Assembly: GCA_021805735.1 (NCBI GenBank)
Contig: JAJZEE010000023.1
Location: 1 to 45,610, forward strand
Origin: Bacillota bacterium
GTDB lineage: Bacteria; Bacillota; Bacilli; Alicyclobacillales; SLC66
Length of the DNA: 45,610 nt
Reading direction: 5' to 3'
Below, in pieces: positions 26,575-35,477 of the stretch. Under the pieces are notes generated by a model. It made no database searches and was not told the origin of the DNA. It saw nothing but the letters and a program-made list of their open reading frames with translations. How positions within the stretch are numbered: position 1 is the stretch's first letter; the number at the start of each line of letters is the position of its first letter. Made by a program: the position numbers and the translations under genes.

Positions 26575-26996
26575 GCTATCACTTCCTCTTCAACCGACAT
26601 CTCGCGCATCTGCGCCAGCGTGAACCAACCGAGCCCCTCCGATTCGTCATTGGCCACGACGTCCGTACCTGCCACAGGGCGGGCGAAATAAATGAGATCA
26701 ATGTGCTGATGTCCGGGCTCGATGTCCTCAAGCTGAATGCCCGCCGGACGTGGCAATGCGTGATCAAATCCCTGTGGTTCAAGGTCGGCCACCAGTTCGA
26801 CGCGCAGCCCAGTTTCCTCAAACACCTCCCGAATGGCCGCCTGGTCGGGCAGCTCCGGCGCATCGACATGTCCGCCCGGCGGGAGCCAACGTCTCAATTT
26901 GCGATGAAACAGCAACAGAACCCGATCGCCGTCCACAACGATGCCCGTTGCCACGAAATCACGAGTGACGCCCTCGCTGCCCTTATACACCTTCAT
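26526..26996 (-). CDS. Nudix hydrolase
   Basis: About 156 residues with a perfect Nudix box, GHVDAPELPDQAAIREVFEE followed by TGL, which binds metal and catalyses pyrophosphate hydrolysis. The ATG at 26996 has GGGGAGG only 2 nt away; the GTG at 26990 (8 nt spacing) may be the real start. The upstream frame overlaps obg and is unlikely to be used. The substrate cannot be told from sequence. It is downstream of obg and overlaps the JAMM gene. Confidence 0.85.
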   Translation of the reverse strand: MKVYKGSEGVTRDFVATGIVVDGDRVLLLFHRKLRRWLPPGGHVDAPELPDQAAIREVFEETGLRVELVADLEPQGFDHALPRPAGIQLEDIEPGHQHIDLIYFARPVAGTDVVANDESEGLGWFTLAQMREMSVEEEVIAWSGKAISAMAAIGAP

Positions 26997-27012
26997 CGCC
27001 TCCCCGCCGTGA

Positions 27013-28290
27013 TCACTCCACAAAATCAAACTCCATATCCCCGACTCGAATCGTGCTCCCGTCCTTCGCCCCACGCGCCCGCAATGCATCGTCAACACCT
27101 GCGCGGCGCATGATGGACTGAAACCGTTTGACGGCGTCATACTGGTCAAAATTAGTCATCGCAACCAGCCGATCAAGTTCAGCGCTCTCGACGACATAGA
27201 CTTCCTGATCGCGCGAGATCGCAAACTCCAACCGCTCGGAACGCGCCCGATACACAACCTCTTCATCCGTTTCCTGCACGGGATTCGGTTCCCCCGACAC
27301 CTGGGCAGACACCATATCGGCCACTCGCCGCATCAGGGTGTCGACACCCATCCCTGTAGCGGCAGAGATCGCAATGACCTCTATGTCTGGCAATACTTTT
27401 TTAAAAGCCTCAAGATGGGCGGGGGCTTCCGGGATATCCATCTTGTTGGCGGCGACTACCTGTGGACGCCTTGCCAGGACCTCGTTGTAAGCGACCAATT
27501 CCTGATAGATCGCGTGATAGTCCGCAACCGGATCGCGTCCTTCCGACGCGCCCATATCAATAACGTGAACCAATACTTTTGTTCGTTCGATGTGGCGCAG
27601 AAATTCATGCCCCAACCCATGTCCGGCGTGCGCGCCTTCGATGAGTCCGGGAAGATCGGCCAAAACAAAGGACCGTTCGCCGTCTACCGCAACGACGCCG
27701 AGATGCGGAGTCAGCGTCGTGAAGTGATAGTCCGCCACTTTCGGACGGGCCGCGCTGACGACGGACAGCAGCGTCGATTTGCCTACGCTCGGAAATCCAA
27801 CGAGGCCGGCATCGGCCAGTAACTTCAGTTCCAGCAACACATCCCGCTGTTGGCCAGGCTCTCCGCGCTCGGCCATATCGGGAGCCTTGTTGCGGGCGCT
27901 GGCAAAGCGCGCATTTCCCCGGCCGCCCCGGCCGCCCTTGACTATAATCGCACGTTGCCCGTGAACCGTCAGATCCGCGATGAGTTCCATGGTCTGGGCG
28001 TCGCGCACAATCGTGCCAGGGGGCACTCGCACCACCAAATCCTCGGCATTGGCGCCGTGTTGGCTCTTGGGTCGTCCGTTCTCGCCTGCGGACGCTCGAA
28101 AGTGCCGCTGATAACGAAAGTCCAGGAGCGTCCTTAACCCGTCTTCCACAACAAATACAACATCTCCGCCACGTCCGCCGTCGCCACCCGCTGGTCCACC
28201 CATGGGCACGTACTTCTCACGGCGATAAGCGACCATTCCATTGCCGCCAGCGCCCGCCTTGACTTCAATTTTCGCTACATCGACAAACAC
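27013..28290 (-). CDS. obg: Obg/CgtA GTPase
   Basis: A 425-residue ribosome-associated GTPase needed for growth and linked to sporulation initiation and stress in relatives. It has a glycine-rich Obg fold ([20 protein letters not shown], then [14 protein letters not shown]), a G domain with G1 GFPSVGKST and G4 NKMD, and a C-terminal OCT domain. In B. subtilis spo0B precedes obg; here rpmA is the next gene upstream. Confidence 0.96.
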   Translation of the reverse strand: MFVDVAKIEVKAGAGGNGMVAYRREKYVPMGGPAGGDGGRGGDVVFVVEDGLRTLLDFRYQRHFRASAGENGRPKSQHGANAEDLVVRVPPGTIVRDAQTMELIADLTVHGQRAIIVKGGRGGRGNARFASARNKAPDMAERGEPGQQRDVLLELKLLADAGLVGFPSVGKSTLLSVVSAARPKVADYHFTTLTPHLGVVAVDGERSFVLADLPGLIEGAHAGHGLGHEFLRHIERTKVLVHVIDMGASEGRDPVADYHAIYQELVAYNEVLARRPQVVAANKMDIPEAPAHLEAFKKVLPDIEVIAISAATGMGVDTLMRRVADMVSAQVSGEPNPVQETDEEVVYRARSERLEFAISRDQEVYVVESAELDRLVAMTNFDQYDAVKRFQSIMRRAGVDDALRARGAKDGSTIRVGDMEFDFVE

Positions 28291-28322
28291 GGCTCACACC
28301 TCCCTACTGCGCAAAGTGAAGT

Positions 28323-28353
28323 AATAAAACCCAGTCGCGTCAAGGCAACTGGG
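28323..28353 (-). terminator. Probable terminator between rpmA and obg
   Basis: On the minus strand CCCAGT (28353-28348) and ACTGGG (28335-28330) form a 6-bp stem with a 12-nt loop, followed by TTTTATTACTT. It would end or attenuate the rplU-prp-rpmA transcript before obg. Confidence 0.6.
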
Positions 28354-28382
28354 CGATATTTCAAAGCAAACCCGCATGAATG

Positions 28383-28432
28383 GCGTCTCCCCATTGCCCG
28401 TGAATCATGAATATCCGGGTCAATGGAGACGC
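28383..28432. repeat. Long imperfect hairpin between rpmA and obg
   Basis: GCGTCTCC-CATTG-CCCG (28383-28400) can pair with CGGG-CAATG-GGAGACGC (28416-28432), with small bulges and a 15-nt loop. It is not followed by a T-run. It does not share the loop of the hairpin family at 4220 and 38244. Confidence 0.5.
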
Positions 28433-28493
28433 TGACCATTCGATGGTGAATACCGGCTCGGATGTACACAGTTGCTGCAACTCACCTTGCCGC

Positions 28494-28805
28494 TTACGCG
28501 TTGACAGTCACAGCGGGCTCCGCAACCGCAACCGGATACACGCTGACGCGCTTGCGATCACGGCCCCAGCGTTCAAATTTTACACGTCCGTCTACTTTCG
28601 CAAACAGGGTGTCGTCACTTCCCAGTCCAACATTGACACCCGGATAGATGCGAGTGCCCCGCTGACGGACCAAAATGCTTCCGCCTGTGACAAACTGACC
28701 GTCTCCACGCTTGACGCCAAGCCGCTTCGACTGACTGTCGCGACCGTTGCGAGTCGAGGATACACCCTTTTTGTGGGCGAACAACTGCAGATCATAACGC
28801 AACAT
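28494..28805 (-). CDS. rpmA: 50S ribosomal protein L27 (bL27) precursor
   Basis: A 103-residue protein with the Firmicute N-terminal extension MLRYDLQLF before AHKKG, which Prp removes so that L27 can enter the ribosome near the peptidyl transferase centre. The C-terminus is about ten residues longer than usual ([13 protein letters not shown]). AGGAGGT lies upstream. It is preceded by prp and rplU. Confidence 0.95.
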   Translation of the reverse strand: MLRYDLQLFAHKKGVSSTRNGRDSQSKRLGVKRGDGQFVTGGSILVRQRGTRIYPGVNVGLGSDDTLFAKVDGRVKFERWGRDRKRVSVYPVAVAEPAVTVNA

Positions 28806-28842
28806 GATTTTTACCTCCTAAATGTGTATGGCGACTTGTCTG

Positions 28843-29160
28843 TCACGTCTGCCGGAGAGAAACCGCGATGTACTGTTTGTGGTCCTCTGCGAGACTCATC
28901 AGGCCAACCTTCAGGCTTTTGGCCAAGAGTTGTACGTCAGGCGCTTCTGTCACAATCATGTCAAAAAAGCCGTTTCTCACTCGATGATCCAGCGCTACAT
29001 CGCAGATCGCCTCAACGCTGTTTACAAAGTTGATGGTTAGCGCCGACACCGCTGCGCAAACCAGATCATGACCATGGACGCCCGATCCTGCATGTCCCTT
29101 GACAACAAATCGGGTGATAGACTGTTCATCCCGAGCGTACCAGATCTCCGCATGAATCAT
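28843..29160 (-). CDS. prp: Ribosomal-processing cysteine protease Prp
   Basis: A 105-residue protease that trims the L27 extension. Catalytic residues are visible in GHAGSGVHGHDLVCAAVSAL: His23 and Cys35. It lies between rplU and rpmA, the conserved arrangement, and the presence of the L27 extension in the next gene agrees with its role. The ribosome site is weak. Confidence 0.93.
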   Translation of the reverse strand: MIHAEIWYARDEQSITRFVVKGHAGSGVHGHDLVCAAVSALTINFVNSVEAICDVALDHRVRNGFFDMIVTEAPDVQLLAKSLKVGLMSLAEDHKQYIAVSLRQT

Positions 29161-29167
29161 GTCCGGA

Positions 29168-29479
29168 TTACGCGTTGATAGCGTTCACTTTCAGCTTGGT
29201 ATACGGTTGCCGATGACCCTGTCTACGGCGATAGTTTTTCTTGGACTTATATTTGAACACCAGAATTTTTTTGGCCTTTCCGTGCTCTACGACAGACGCT
29301 GTCACAGAAGCTCCCGCAACATGAGGAGCGCCCACGGTCACCTCGCCGTCCTTTTCCACCAAAAACACCTTGTCCAGCGTCACCGTGTCACCCACGACAG
29401 CATCAAGCTTCTCCACATACAGTGTCATGCCTTCTGACACTTTAAACTGCTTTCCACCTGTTTCGACAATCGCGTACAT
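29168..29479 (-). CDS. rplU: 50S ribosomal protein L21 (bL21)
   Basis: A 103-residue protein beginning [14 protein letters not shown] and containing the L21 signature ([19 protein letters not shown]). I chose the ATG at 29479 (GGAGG 8 nt upstream) over the longer frame. First gene of rplU-prp-rpmA. Confidence 0.96.
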   Translation of the reverse strand: MYAIVETGGKQFKVSEGMTLYVEKLDAVVGDTVTLDKVFLVEKDGEVTVGAPHVAGASVTASVVEHGKAKKILVFKYKSKKNYRRRQGHRQPYTKLKVNAINA

Positions 29480-29590
29480 AACGCGCACCTCCAAGATTCG
29501 ACTCGCTGCGCCGGGCACGGAAGAGTTCCGATTTGTAAAGGCCAGGGCGCATGCGGTTAAAGACATAGGCGACAGTTACAAACTGCTCGC
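29480..29590 (-). ncRNA. Probable L21 leader RNA
   Basis: About 110 nt of 5' leader before rplU. TTTGTAA (29582-29576) pairs perfectly with TTACAAA (29538-29532), closing a domain, followed by a small GGAA-CTC-TTCC hairpin. Firmicute rplU operons often carry an autoregulatory L21 leader at this position. I could not compare it to the family model. Confidence 0.5.
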
Positions 29591-29593
29591 AAT

Positions 29594-29623
29594 ATGGTAC
29601 CATAAGAACCCTCACAAAAGCAA
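29594..29623 (-). promoter_or_regulatory. Possible promoter of the rplU operon
   Basis: On the minus strand TTGCTT is followed after 18 nt by TACCAT, with an extended TG (TGGTACCAT). It sits just upstream of the leader, overlapping the end of spoIVFB. Modest match. Confidence 0.4.
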
Positions 29624-30484
29624 TTCCGAAATTGACTCCGTCCACATCCCCCGCTCAAAAATGGCCTCCAGCACCCGCTGTTCCGTGACGGGTTCCGCCA
29701 GCATGTCTGAGTGCGCTGAACCGCGCACATAGATGATGTGGTAGACGCCCGGCGCAAAGGCGGTCGCTACATCGCCAATGGCCGCCTCATACGGCACCAC
29801 GAGCGCGCGCACGGGCAACGGCGCAGCATACTGGTCCCTTCTTTTGGCGTCAAGAAAACGCAACGTATCATAGCGACTATGGCGATGCAGGGTATACGCC
29901 GAAAAGAGCAGAAATATGCCTAGCGCCAGCAGTCCGACATCCGCGTAACCGAGCCATAGAGACAGTGCGCCCAGAATCATGAGCGCTGCCGAGAGATAAA
30001 AGGACATTTTTGTCACCACTCTTGTCGCCGCTTCATACCCGCGCGTAAGGGCGAGACCCGCGCGAGCAATCCGCCCTCCGTCCAGGGGAAGTCCGGGGAG
30101 GAGATTGAACAGACCGAGCGTAAGATTGATCGTGACAAATTCATTCGTGAAACGCTCCGGAACCAGACCGATGACGTGCAACCCCAGCGCCGCCATGGTC
30201 AGCAGCAAGTTTACGAGCGGGCCACAGATGGCGATAACCGTTTCATGGCGGGAATTCCAGCCCAGATTTCGCGCTCCCAGACTTGCCACTCCGCCAAACG
30301 GCAACAACTCCACAGACTCCGTTTTGTAGCCGTACCTTGCAGCGGCGACCACATGCCCGAATTCGTGGAGAAGTACAATGCCAAACAGCATCAGCGCCTG
30401 ATCGAGATAGTGGGCGTAGGCTGCCAGCGCCAGCACCGCGAGAAACAGCGGATGCACCCGGACTTTCACGGCAAACAGGTTCAT
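29612..30484 (-). CDS. spoIVFB: SpoIVFB-like intramembrane metalloprotease
   Basis: A 290-residue M50 (site-2) protease of the mother cell that cleaves pro-sigma-K in relatives. The zinc motif is HEFGH (40-44) and the third ligand is Asp135 in NLLPGLPLDGG. About six membrane segments are followed by a C-terminal CBS-like domain (from about 220). It overlaps spoIVFA by 4 nt, as in the B. subtilis spoIVF operon. Confidence 0.92.
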   Translation of the reverse strand: MNLFAVKVRVHPLFLAVLALAAYAHYLDQALMLFGIVLLHEFGHVVAAARYGYKTESVELLPFGGVASLGARNLGWNSRHETVIAICGPLVNLLLTMAALGLHVIGLVPERFTNEFVTINLTLGLFNLLPGLPLDGGRIARAGLALTRGYEAATRVVTKMSFYLSAALMILGALSLWLGYADVGLLALGIFLLFSAYTLHRHSRYDTLRFLDAKRRDQYAAPLPVRALVVPYEAAIGDVATAFAPGVYHIIYVRGSAHSDMLAEPVTEQRVLEAIFERGMWTESISELLL

Positions 30485-31419
30485 TTTGCAAGCCCCAGAA
30501 TGGATTTTGGATCGCGGTAGGAACCTCCGCGAATATATCCAAACGTCAGATTGCCGCTGTTGTTCGGCAGATAGCCGATCGTCTCTCCGGCAGTCACGTA
30601 TTCCTGCACATGGACGACCACCTTGCCCAAATGCGCGTAGAACGTCTGCCCAAAAGCACCGTGGTCAATCAGCACATAGCTGCCGTTAGCCTGGCTTTCC
30701 CCCGCAGCCACCACAAGGCCATCCGTGGCGGCCACCACCACCGAACCCGGCCGTCCGTGCAGCACAATATCTGGCGAAATCACGGAATAGGTTCTCGTAA
30801 TCGGACCACTGACCGGCGCTACGACATCAAGCGGCGGCGCGCTCACGCTGATCGTGGTGGTATGGGAGACCGCATCGGCGCCAAGCGTAGTTTTGACGAC
30901 GGAAGGAGCATCCCTGATGTAATCGGTCGCAAACATCTGCCGCATGTCCTGGCGAACCTGCAAGGCGATCGGTCGATTGCTGTGAAACATGAGAGCCGTG
31001 ACGCCAAGCAAGAAGGCCGAGGCCAAAATTTGCAACGTCCATGTAGACACGCCGCGCTCATGGGCAACCCCGTAAGAGTCGTGTGGGCCGCGACGATTGC
31101 GCCCCGACTCGGCGCCGCGTCTGTACAGGCTTCGATCCTGACTATACGCTGCGGAACGGGCATGATCCGTTTGAGGCGACGGAGACTTGAGAATAAATGG
31201 TTCGGTCTCTTCCTGCACAGGAAGGCTCTGGCGCGCCTGACTCGCGTCCTGCGAAGCCGGGTTCTGCAAAGTCGCGTCGCTCCGGGCGTCCGACCACTGC
31301 GCACCGGTCCATGAACGGGGCGAGCCGTACAGATCGTCGTCAGGAACTACCGAGTATTCCGGGCGGATATCGCGTTTTCGTCTGGCGGAGTCGTCTTTTC
31401 CGATCGGAAACAAAACCAT
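30481..31419 (-). CDS. spoIVFA: SpoIVFA-like regulator with degenerate M23 domain
   Basis: About 312 residues. A charged cytoplasmic N-terminal part (about 1-145) is followed by one membrane segment (WTLQILASAFLLGVTALMF) and a C-terminal LytM/M23 beta domain (ATDGLVVAAGES, DHGAFGQTFYAHLGKV). The final HxH of active M23 enzymes is missing (LTFGYIRGG), so it should be non-catalytic, as SpoIVFA is. It holds SpoIVFB inactive until signalled. The start is uncertain: ATG at 31419 touches the AAGGGGGG site, TTG at 31413 has better spacing. Confidence 0.88.
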   Translation of the reverse strand: MVLFPIGKDDSARRKRDIRPEYSVVPDDDLYGSPRSWTGAQWSDARSDATLQNPASQDASQARQSLPVQEETEPFILKSPSPQTDHARSAAYSQDRSLYRRGAESGRNRRGPHDSYGVAHERGVSTWTLQILASAFLLGVTALMFHSNRPIALQVRQDMRQMFATDYIRDAPSVVKTTLGADAVSHTTTISVSAPPLDVVAPVSGPITRTYSVISPDIVLHGRPGSVVVAATDGLVVAAGESQANGSYVLIDHGAFGQTFYAHLGKVVVHVQEYVTAGETIGYLPNNSGNLTFGYIRGGSYRDPKSILGLAK

Positions 31420-31500
31420 CCCCCCTTGACAAAGAGCTTGGCAAGCCATGGAAAGACTCGTCCATCTATCTCTATGTACAGGCGGGGATGGATATGCGAT

Positions 31501-32295
31501 TTAACGAAGTCCGATCAGTTTGCGCATCCGTTTGAAAAAGCCCGCTTCTTCGTCCAGGTTCATCAGCGGCACGGAGTCGCCAAGGATGCGCCTCGCGATA
31601 TTGCGATACGCCAGGGAAGCGCGAGAGTCCGGACGGAGGACGGTCGGCTCGCCCTGATTGGCCGCCCTGATGACGTGCTCGTCGTCTGGCACTATCCCCA
31701 GCAGATCCAGAGACAGAATGCCCACGATATCGTCGATATCCAGCATGTCTCCGTTTTTGACCATATGCGGCCGAATTCGATTGATAATCAGTTTGGCGGG
31801 AGGCAATTTGACACCTTCGAGCAGGCCGATGACTCTGTCCGCGTCGCGTACGGCCGCCTGCTCAGGGGTGGTCACCACAATCGCCTGGTCCGCGCCTGTG
31901 ATGGCCACGCGAAATCCGTGTTCAATGCCAGCCGGGCAGTCAATCACGATATAGTCGAATTGAGTCTTCAAGTTGCGTATGATCGTCTGCATCGCATCTA
32001 CACTGAGTGCAAGTTTATCTTTGGTCTGGGCTGCGGGCAGTAGAAGCAGTTGGTCAAATCGCTTGTCCTTGATAAGCGCCTGCTCCAGTCTGCAACTCCC
32101 TGAAGCCACATCGACAATGTCAAAAATGATTCGATTTTCCAGACCCATTACGACATCCAGATTGCGAAGCCCAATATCAGTGTCGACCAAGCATACTTTC
32201 TTTCCCAAAAGGGCAAGCGCGGTGCCGATATTGGCAGATGAAGTCGTCTTGCCTACCCCGCCTTTTCCGGAAGTCACTACAATAGCTTCCCCCAT
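31501..32295 (-). CDS. minD: Septum site-determining ATPase MinD
   Basis: A 264-residue ParA/MinD ATPase with the deviant Walker A GKGGVGKTTSSA and a C-terminal amphipathic membrane-targeting helix (FFKRMRKLIGLR). With MinC it blocks division at the poles. It follows minC by 12 nt. Confidence 0.97.
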   Translation of the reverse strand: MGEAIVVTSGKGGVGKTTSSANIGTALALLGKKVCLVDTDIGLRNLDVVMGLENRIIFDIVDVASGSCRLEQALIKDKRFDQLLLLPAAQTKDKLALSVDAMQTIIRNLKTQFDYIVIDCPAGIEHGFRVAITGADQAIVVTTPEQAAVRDADRVIGLLEGVKLPPAKLIINRIRPHMVKNGDMLDIDDIVGILSLDLLGIVPDDEHVIRAANQGEPTVLRPDSRASLAYRNIARRILGDSVPLMNLDEEAGFFKRMRKLIGLR

Positions 32296-32307
32296 GCGAT
32301 TACCCCC

Positions 32308-32994
32308 TTATATGACAGCGTGTGAAGAACGGGTGCGCATGCGGTGTTGCGCCAACACGGACATCTTTTCCACTGCCATCTGGTCTCCCTCTAAATAGGC
32401 GAATTCCATTTCGGCAGCCTGTGTGTAGGTTTCCGGAGAGCGACGCAACACACCGGCAATGCGAACCTGCAGAGGTTCGAAATACGCCGCCGCCACGACT
32501 GCCATGACGTTGCCGCTGGCCCCTGCATGGGCGGACCCGCGCAAGCGGCCCATGACAAACACATCGCCAGAGGAAATGATGTGCGCCCCTGGGTTGACAT
32601 CGCCGATAACCACAACGTCGCCATCGTGTTCAATCAGTTGTCCGGAACGCAGAGTGCCCTTGTACACATAGGGATCTTTGGGTCGCCAGTCCTTGAAAGG
32701 GGGCGGTCCGTCAAGACCGCTGACAATCAATTCCCCCTGAGAGGCAAAAACGTGTCTGAGCGCCTTCTCCTCGTCCTCGCTCAAGTCGCGGCTTCCCTTT
32801 TCGATGTAGGCGCTTAGCGTAGAGCCTGATAACAGCTGCTGGTGACTCCCCTGGAGCTTGTCCTCCAGTTCAGTCAGCACGTCCGTGAACGGAGCGTCGT
32901 CAGCGAGCACAAATACCAGCCCGTTGCGTATTCCCTTGATCATGACCAGATCGCGCGTTCCCTCCGACGCCGTCGACTTCGCCGACTTTGCCAT
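32308..32994 (-). CDS. minC: Septum site-determining protein MinC
   Basis: About 228 residues, with an N-terminal domain (RDLVMIKGIRNGLVFVL...) and a C-terminal beta-helical domain with the Gly-rich hallmark (GDVVVIGDVNPGAHIISSGD). It inhibits FtsZ polymerisation. The ATG at 32994 follows GGGAGG by 6 nt; the longer open frame lacks homology. Confidence 0.94.
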   Translation of the reverse strand: MAKSAKSTASEGTRDLVMIKGIRNGLVFVLADDAPFTDVLTELEDKLQGSHQQLLSGSTLSAYIEKGSRDLSEDEEKALRHVFASQGELIVSGLDGPPPFKDWRPKDPYVYKGTLRSGQLIEHDGDVVVIGDVNPGAHIISSGDVFVMGRLRGSAHAGASGNVMAVVAAAYFEPLQVRIAGVLRRSPETYTQAAEMEFAYLEGDQMAVEKMSVLAQHRMRTRSSHAVI

Positions 32995-33031
32995 GACGTT
33001 CCTCCCGTCGCCTGCTTTCCAGTGAGTGTAT

Positions 33032-34894
33032 TCAACGCGTGGAAGAAATTCTCCTGCTAGAAATCGCAAAGAATCGATCAAACATCGCTCTCGCCACAGG
33101 CCCCGTCGAATCTGCGCCGTGTCCACCGCCCGGAACCACTACCGCAATCGCAATGCGCGGGTGTTTGAACGGGGCGTAGCCGATAAAAACCGCATTGTCA
33201 AATCCCTCGACTCCTGTCTCCGCCGTTCCCGTCTTGCCGGCGGGCTGATAGGAAACCGGATGCTTGCCGTGAAACGTATAGTACGCTGTTCCATTTGGAT
33301 CATTGCAGGTCAGGTACATGCCCAACTGCACGACCTTTAAGTCTGATTCTGTAACGCCCAGCCGGGCAAGTTCCCGACTGGGGCGCACTGCCCGCGGACG
33401 CAGTCTTCCTTGAATGCGCTGCACCAGGTACGGTACAGGCTTGACTCCCTGATTGGCGATGGTTGAGGCGTATACGGCCAGTTCAAGGGGCGTGAACACT
33501 TCGTTCTGCCCGATCGCCGTATAGGGCAGATCTGTAACTTGACCAGAGCGTTCATTCACGTATCCGGTCTCCGCGCCAGGCAAGTCGATGCCAGTATCCG
33601 CCCCAAGACCAACTGCGCGTTGAAACTGCTCCAGCCTGCGCAGCGAGTGTTGGCGCGATATGGTCAGCCAATGCGTGACGCTCTCATGACCAGGCGGCGG
33701 CCACTGACCGTAAAGCAGGCTGGTCTTGTAGAAGTATACGTCGCATGACTGCGCAAGCGCCGAGGCAAGCGACAAGGAACCATGGCGAGTCCAGCAGCGG
33801 ATGATCTTCCCGTCTGTCGCCGGAAGTTTTAGCGCCCCTTCGCAGCTAAACGACGTGGATGGAGATATGGTGCGCTGAGCCAGGGCATACAGCGCAGTCA
33901 GCGGCTTCATCGTCGAGCCCGGCGACACAGCGGCCTGTATCGCCCAGTTACGCTCGGCGGGCGCAAACTGCCGCGTATACGTTCGCGTCGAAATGCCGTC
34001 CACAAACCACGTCGGCTTATACGTTGGAAAACTGGCCAACGCCAGCACCGCGCCGGTACGTGGGTCAAGCGCCACGGCCATCGCGTGGTCAACGCCGTGA
34101 TGGCCGTGCGCGCGCAAGAATCGCACCTGCCGCGCCAAAAGATCCTGTACATACATCTGGTAGTCGAGATCGATGGTCAGTGTCAGATTCTGCCCTACCG
34201 ACGCCCCTCTACTCTCCGGCAAGATTCTGACCGGCGCTCCTCTGCTGTCCACCTCTACGCAAATGCGTCCCGGCTGGCCTCGCAGCAGCGAGTCATAGGA
34301 GAGTTCCACGCCGCTCCATCCAATCTTTGAGGATGGCGGAAAACCTGCCTGATCGATATACTCCCGACGCCGTTTGGACGGAATGGAATTGATGTACCCG
34401 AGGATGTGACAGGCAGCGTCACCATGCGGATAGACGCGGACCGAATCAGGAATCACGCTGATTCCTGGCAGATCCGACTGGTGTTCCCGAACGTACGAGA
34501 CGACGGCCTCCGGGATATGGCTGGCGATGAGCATATGCACGCTGCCTGAGTCATACGCCTCCATCTGCGCGGCCAAAGTGGTCGCCGATCTTGACAGAAC
34601 GGGAGCAAGGGCCGCCGCCACAGTTTCAACGGAACGCCCATTGCGCGCATAAATCAAGCTGAACGATGGCCTGTCGTAAGCGATCAGCCGCATGTTGCGA
34701 TCATAGATCGCGCCACGCGGCGCAGGCGTCGCAAATGTATCGACACGGTTGCGCGCTGACAGCGCGGCATATCGGTCATGCGCCGCAACCTGCATGTATC
34801 CCATGCGCAAGGTAAGAATGGCCAGCCCAAGCGTCACCCACATGTGTAAGAGGTTAAAACGATGAATCCTTGCCAGCAATTTTTTGTCATCCAC
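33032..34894 (-). CDS. mrdA: Class B penicillin-binding protein (PBP2/MrdA-like transpeptidase)
   Basis: About 620 residues. A short cytoplasmic part and one membrane segment (MWVTLGLAILTLRMGYMQVA) are followed by a dimerisation/pedestal domain (RGAIYDRNMRLIAYDRP) and a transpeptidase domain with SxxK in PGSTMKPLTAL, SxD in SCDVYFYK and KTG in AGKTGTAETG. It cross-links peptidoglycan during elongation with MreBCD. The GTG at 34894 (GAGG 9 nt upstream) is preferred to the GTG at 34933. Confidence 0.92.
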   Translation of the reverse strand: MDDKKLLARIHRFNLLHMWVTLGLAILTLRMGYMQVAAHDRYAALSARNRVDTFATPAPRGAIYDRNMRLIAYDRPSFSLIYARNGRSVETVAAALAPVLSRSATTLAAQMEAYDSGSVHMLIASHIPEAVVSYVREHQSDLPGISVIPDSVRVYPHGDAACHILGYINSIPSKRRREYIDQAGFPPSSKIGWSGVELSYDSLLRGQPGRICVEVDSRGAPVRILPESRGASVGQNLTLTIDLDYQMYVQDLLARQVRFLRAHGHHGVDHAMAVALDPRTGAVLALASFPTYKPTWFVDGISTRTYTRQFAPAERNWAIQAAVSPGSTMKPLTALYALAQRTISPSTSFSCEGALKLPATDGKIIRCWTRHGSLSLASALAQSCDVYFYKTSLLYGQWPPPGHESVTHWLTISRQHSLRRLEQFQRAVGLGADTGIDLPGAETGYVNERSGQVTDLPYTAIGQNEVFTPLELAVYASTIANQGVKPVPYLVQRIQGRLRPRAVRPSRELARLGVTESDLKVVQLGMYLTCNDPNGTAYYTFHGKHPVSYQPAGKTGTAETGVEGFDNAVFIGYAPFKHPRIAIAVVVPGGGHGADSTGPVARAMFDRFFAISSRRISSTR

Positions 34895-34961
34895 GGGGGT
34901 ATTCCTCGACCTTACAGGAATCCCGTTCCCCACCCAGCATCACTGCCAATACTATGCCCTG

Positions 34962-35477
34962 TCAGGAAGTGGTCGACTCTTCCTCATAGGCAATACGCGG
35001 TTTGACACGAAACCAACGACGGTACAGATAGTACAGAACGATGGCATAGCCCATAGTGACCAAAGAGGAGCGGGCAGACTCCACAACAATCGCGTGAATG
35101 CCTACCGGAGCCTCGCCAAACAGCCTGCTCATCCCAAACGTCACCCAAGTAAAAACCTCAGTACCGGTTCCGGACAGCAATAAAGCGAGAAGCAGGCTCT
35201 CGCGCATCACCAGGCTCCGAAAATATCCGCTCATTGAGCCAATGACCGCATAGGCGAACGCGGTTTGCCCCAAAAACGCGCCGTAACTGATGTCCTGAAT
35301 GAGACCGATCAACACGCCCAGTACAGCGCCCACACGAGAGCCGCGAAAGATACCTGCCATCACCAGGCCAAGCACAACCAGGTTTGGAGCATAAGCGGCG
35401 AGAAGCGGAACGCGAAACAGGGTCGCCTCAAGCACCAGACTGACAAAGACGGCGACAAACAGCAGGATGGACTTCAT
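34962..35477 (-). CDS. mreD: Rod shape-determining protein MreD
   Basis: A 171-residue polytopic membrane protein with about five hydrophobic segments and the family features VSLVLEATLF and GLIQDISYG. The ATG overlaps the mreC stop (ATGA). Part of the elongasome with MreB, MreC and PBP2. Confidence 0.93.
   Translation of the reverse strand: MKSILLFVAVFVSLVLEATLFRVPLLAAYAPNLVVLGLVMAGIFRGSRVGAVLGVLIGLIQDISYGAFLGQTAFAYAVIGSMSGYFRSLVMRESLLLALLLSGTGTEVFTWVTFGMSRLFGEAPVGIHAIVVESARSSLVTMGYAIVLYYLYRRWFRVKPRIAYEEESTTS

Noticed and set aside
30283-31314. 343-codon plus-strand frame opposite spoIVFA/spoIVFB
   Set aside because: Antisense shadow in GC-rich coding DNA; Arg-rich, no ribosome site.
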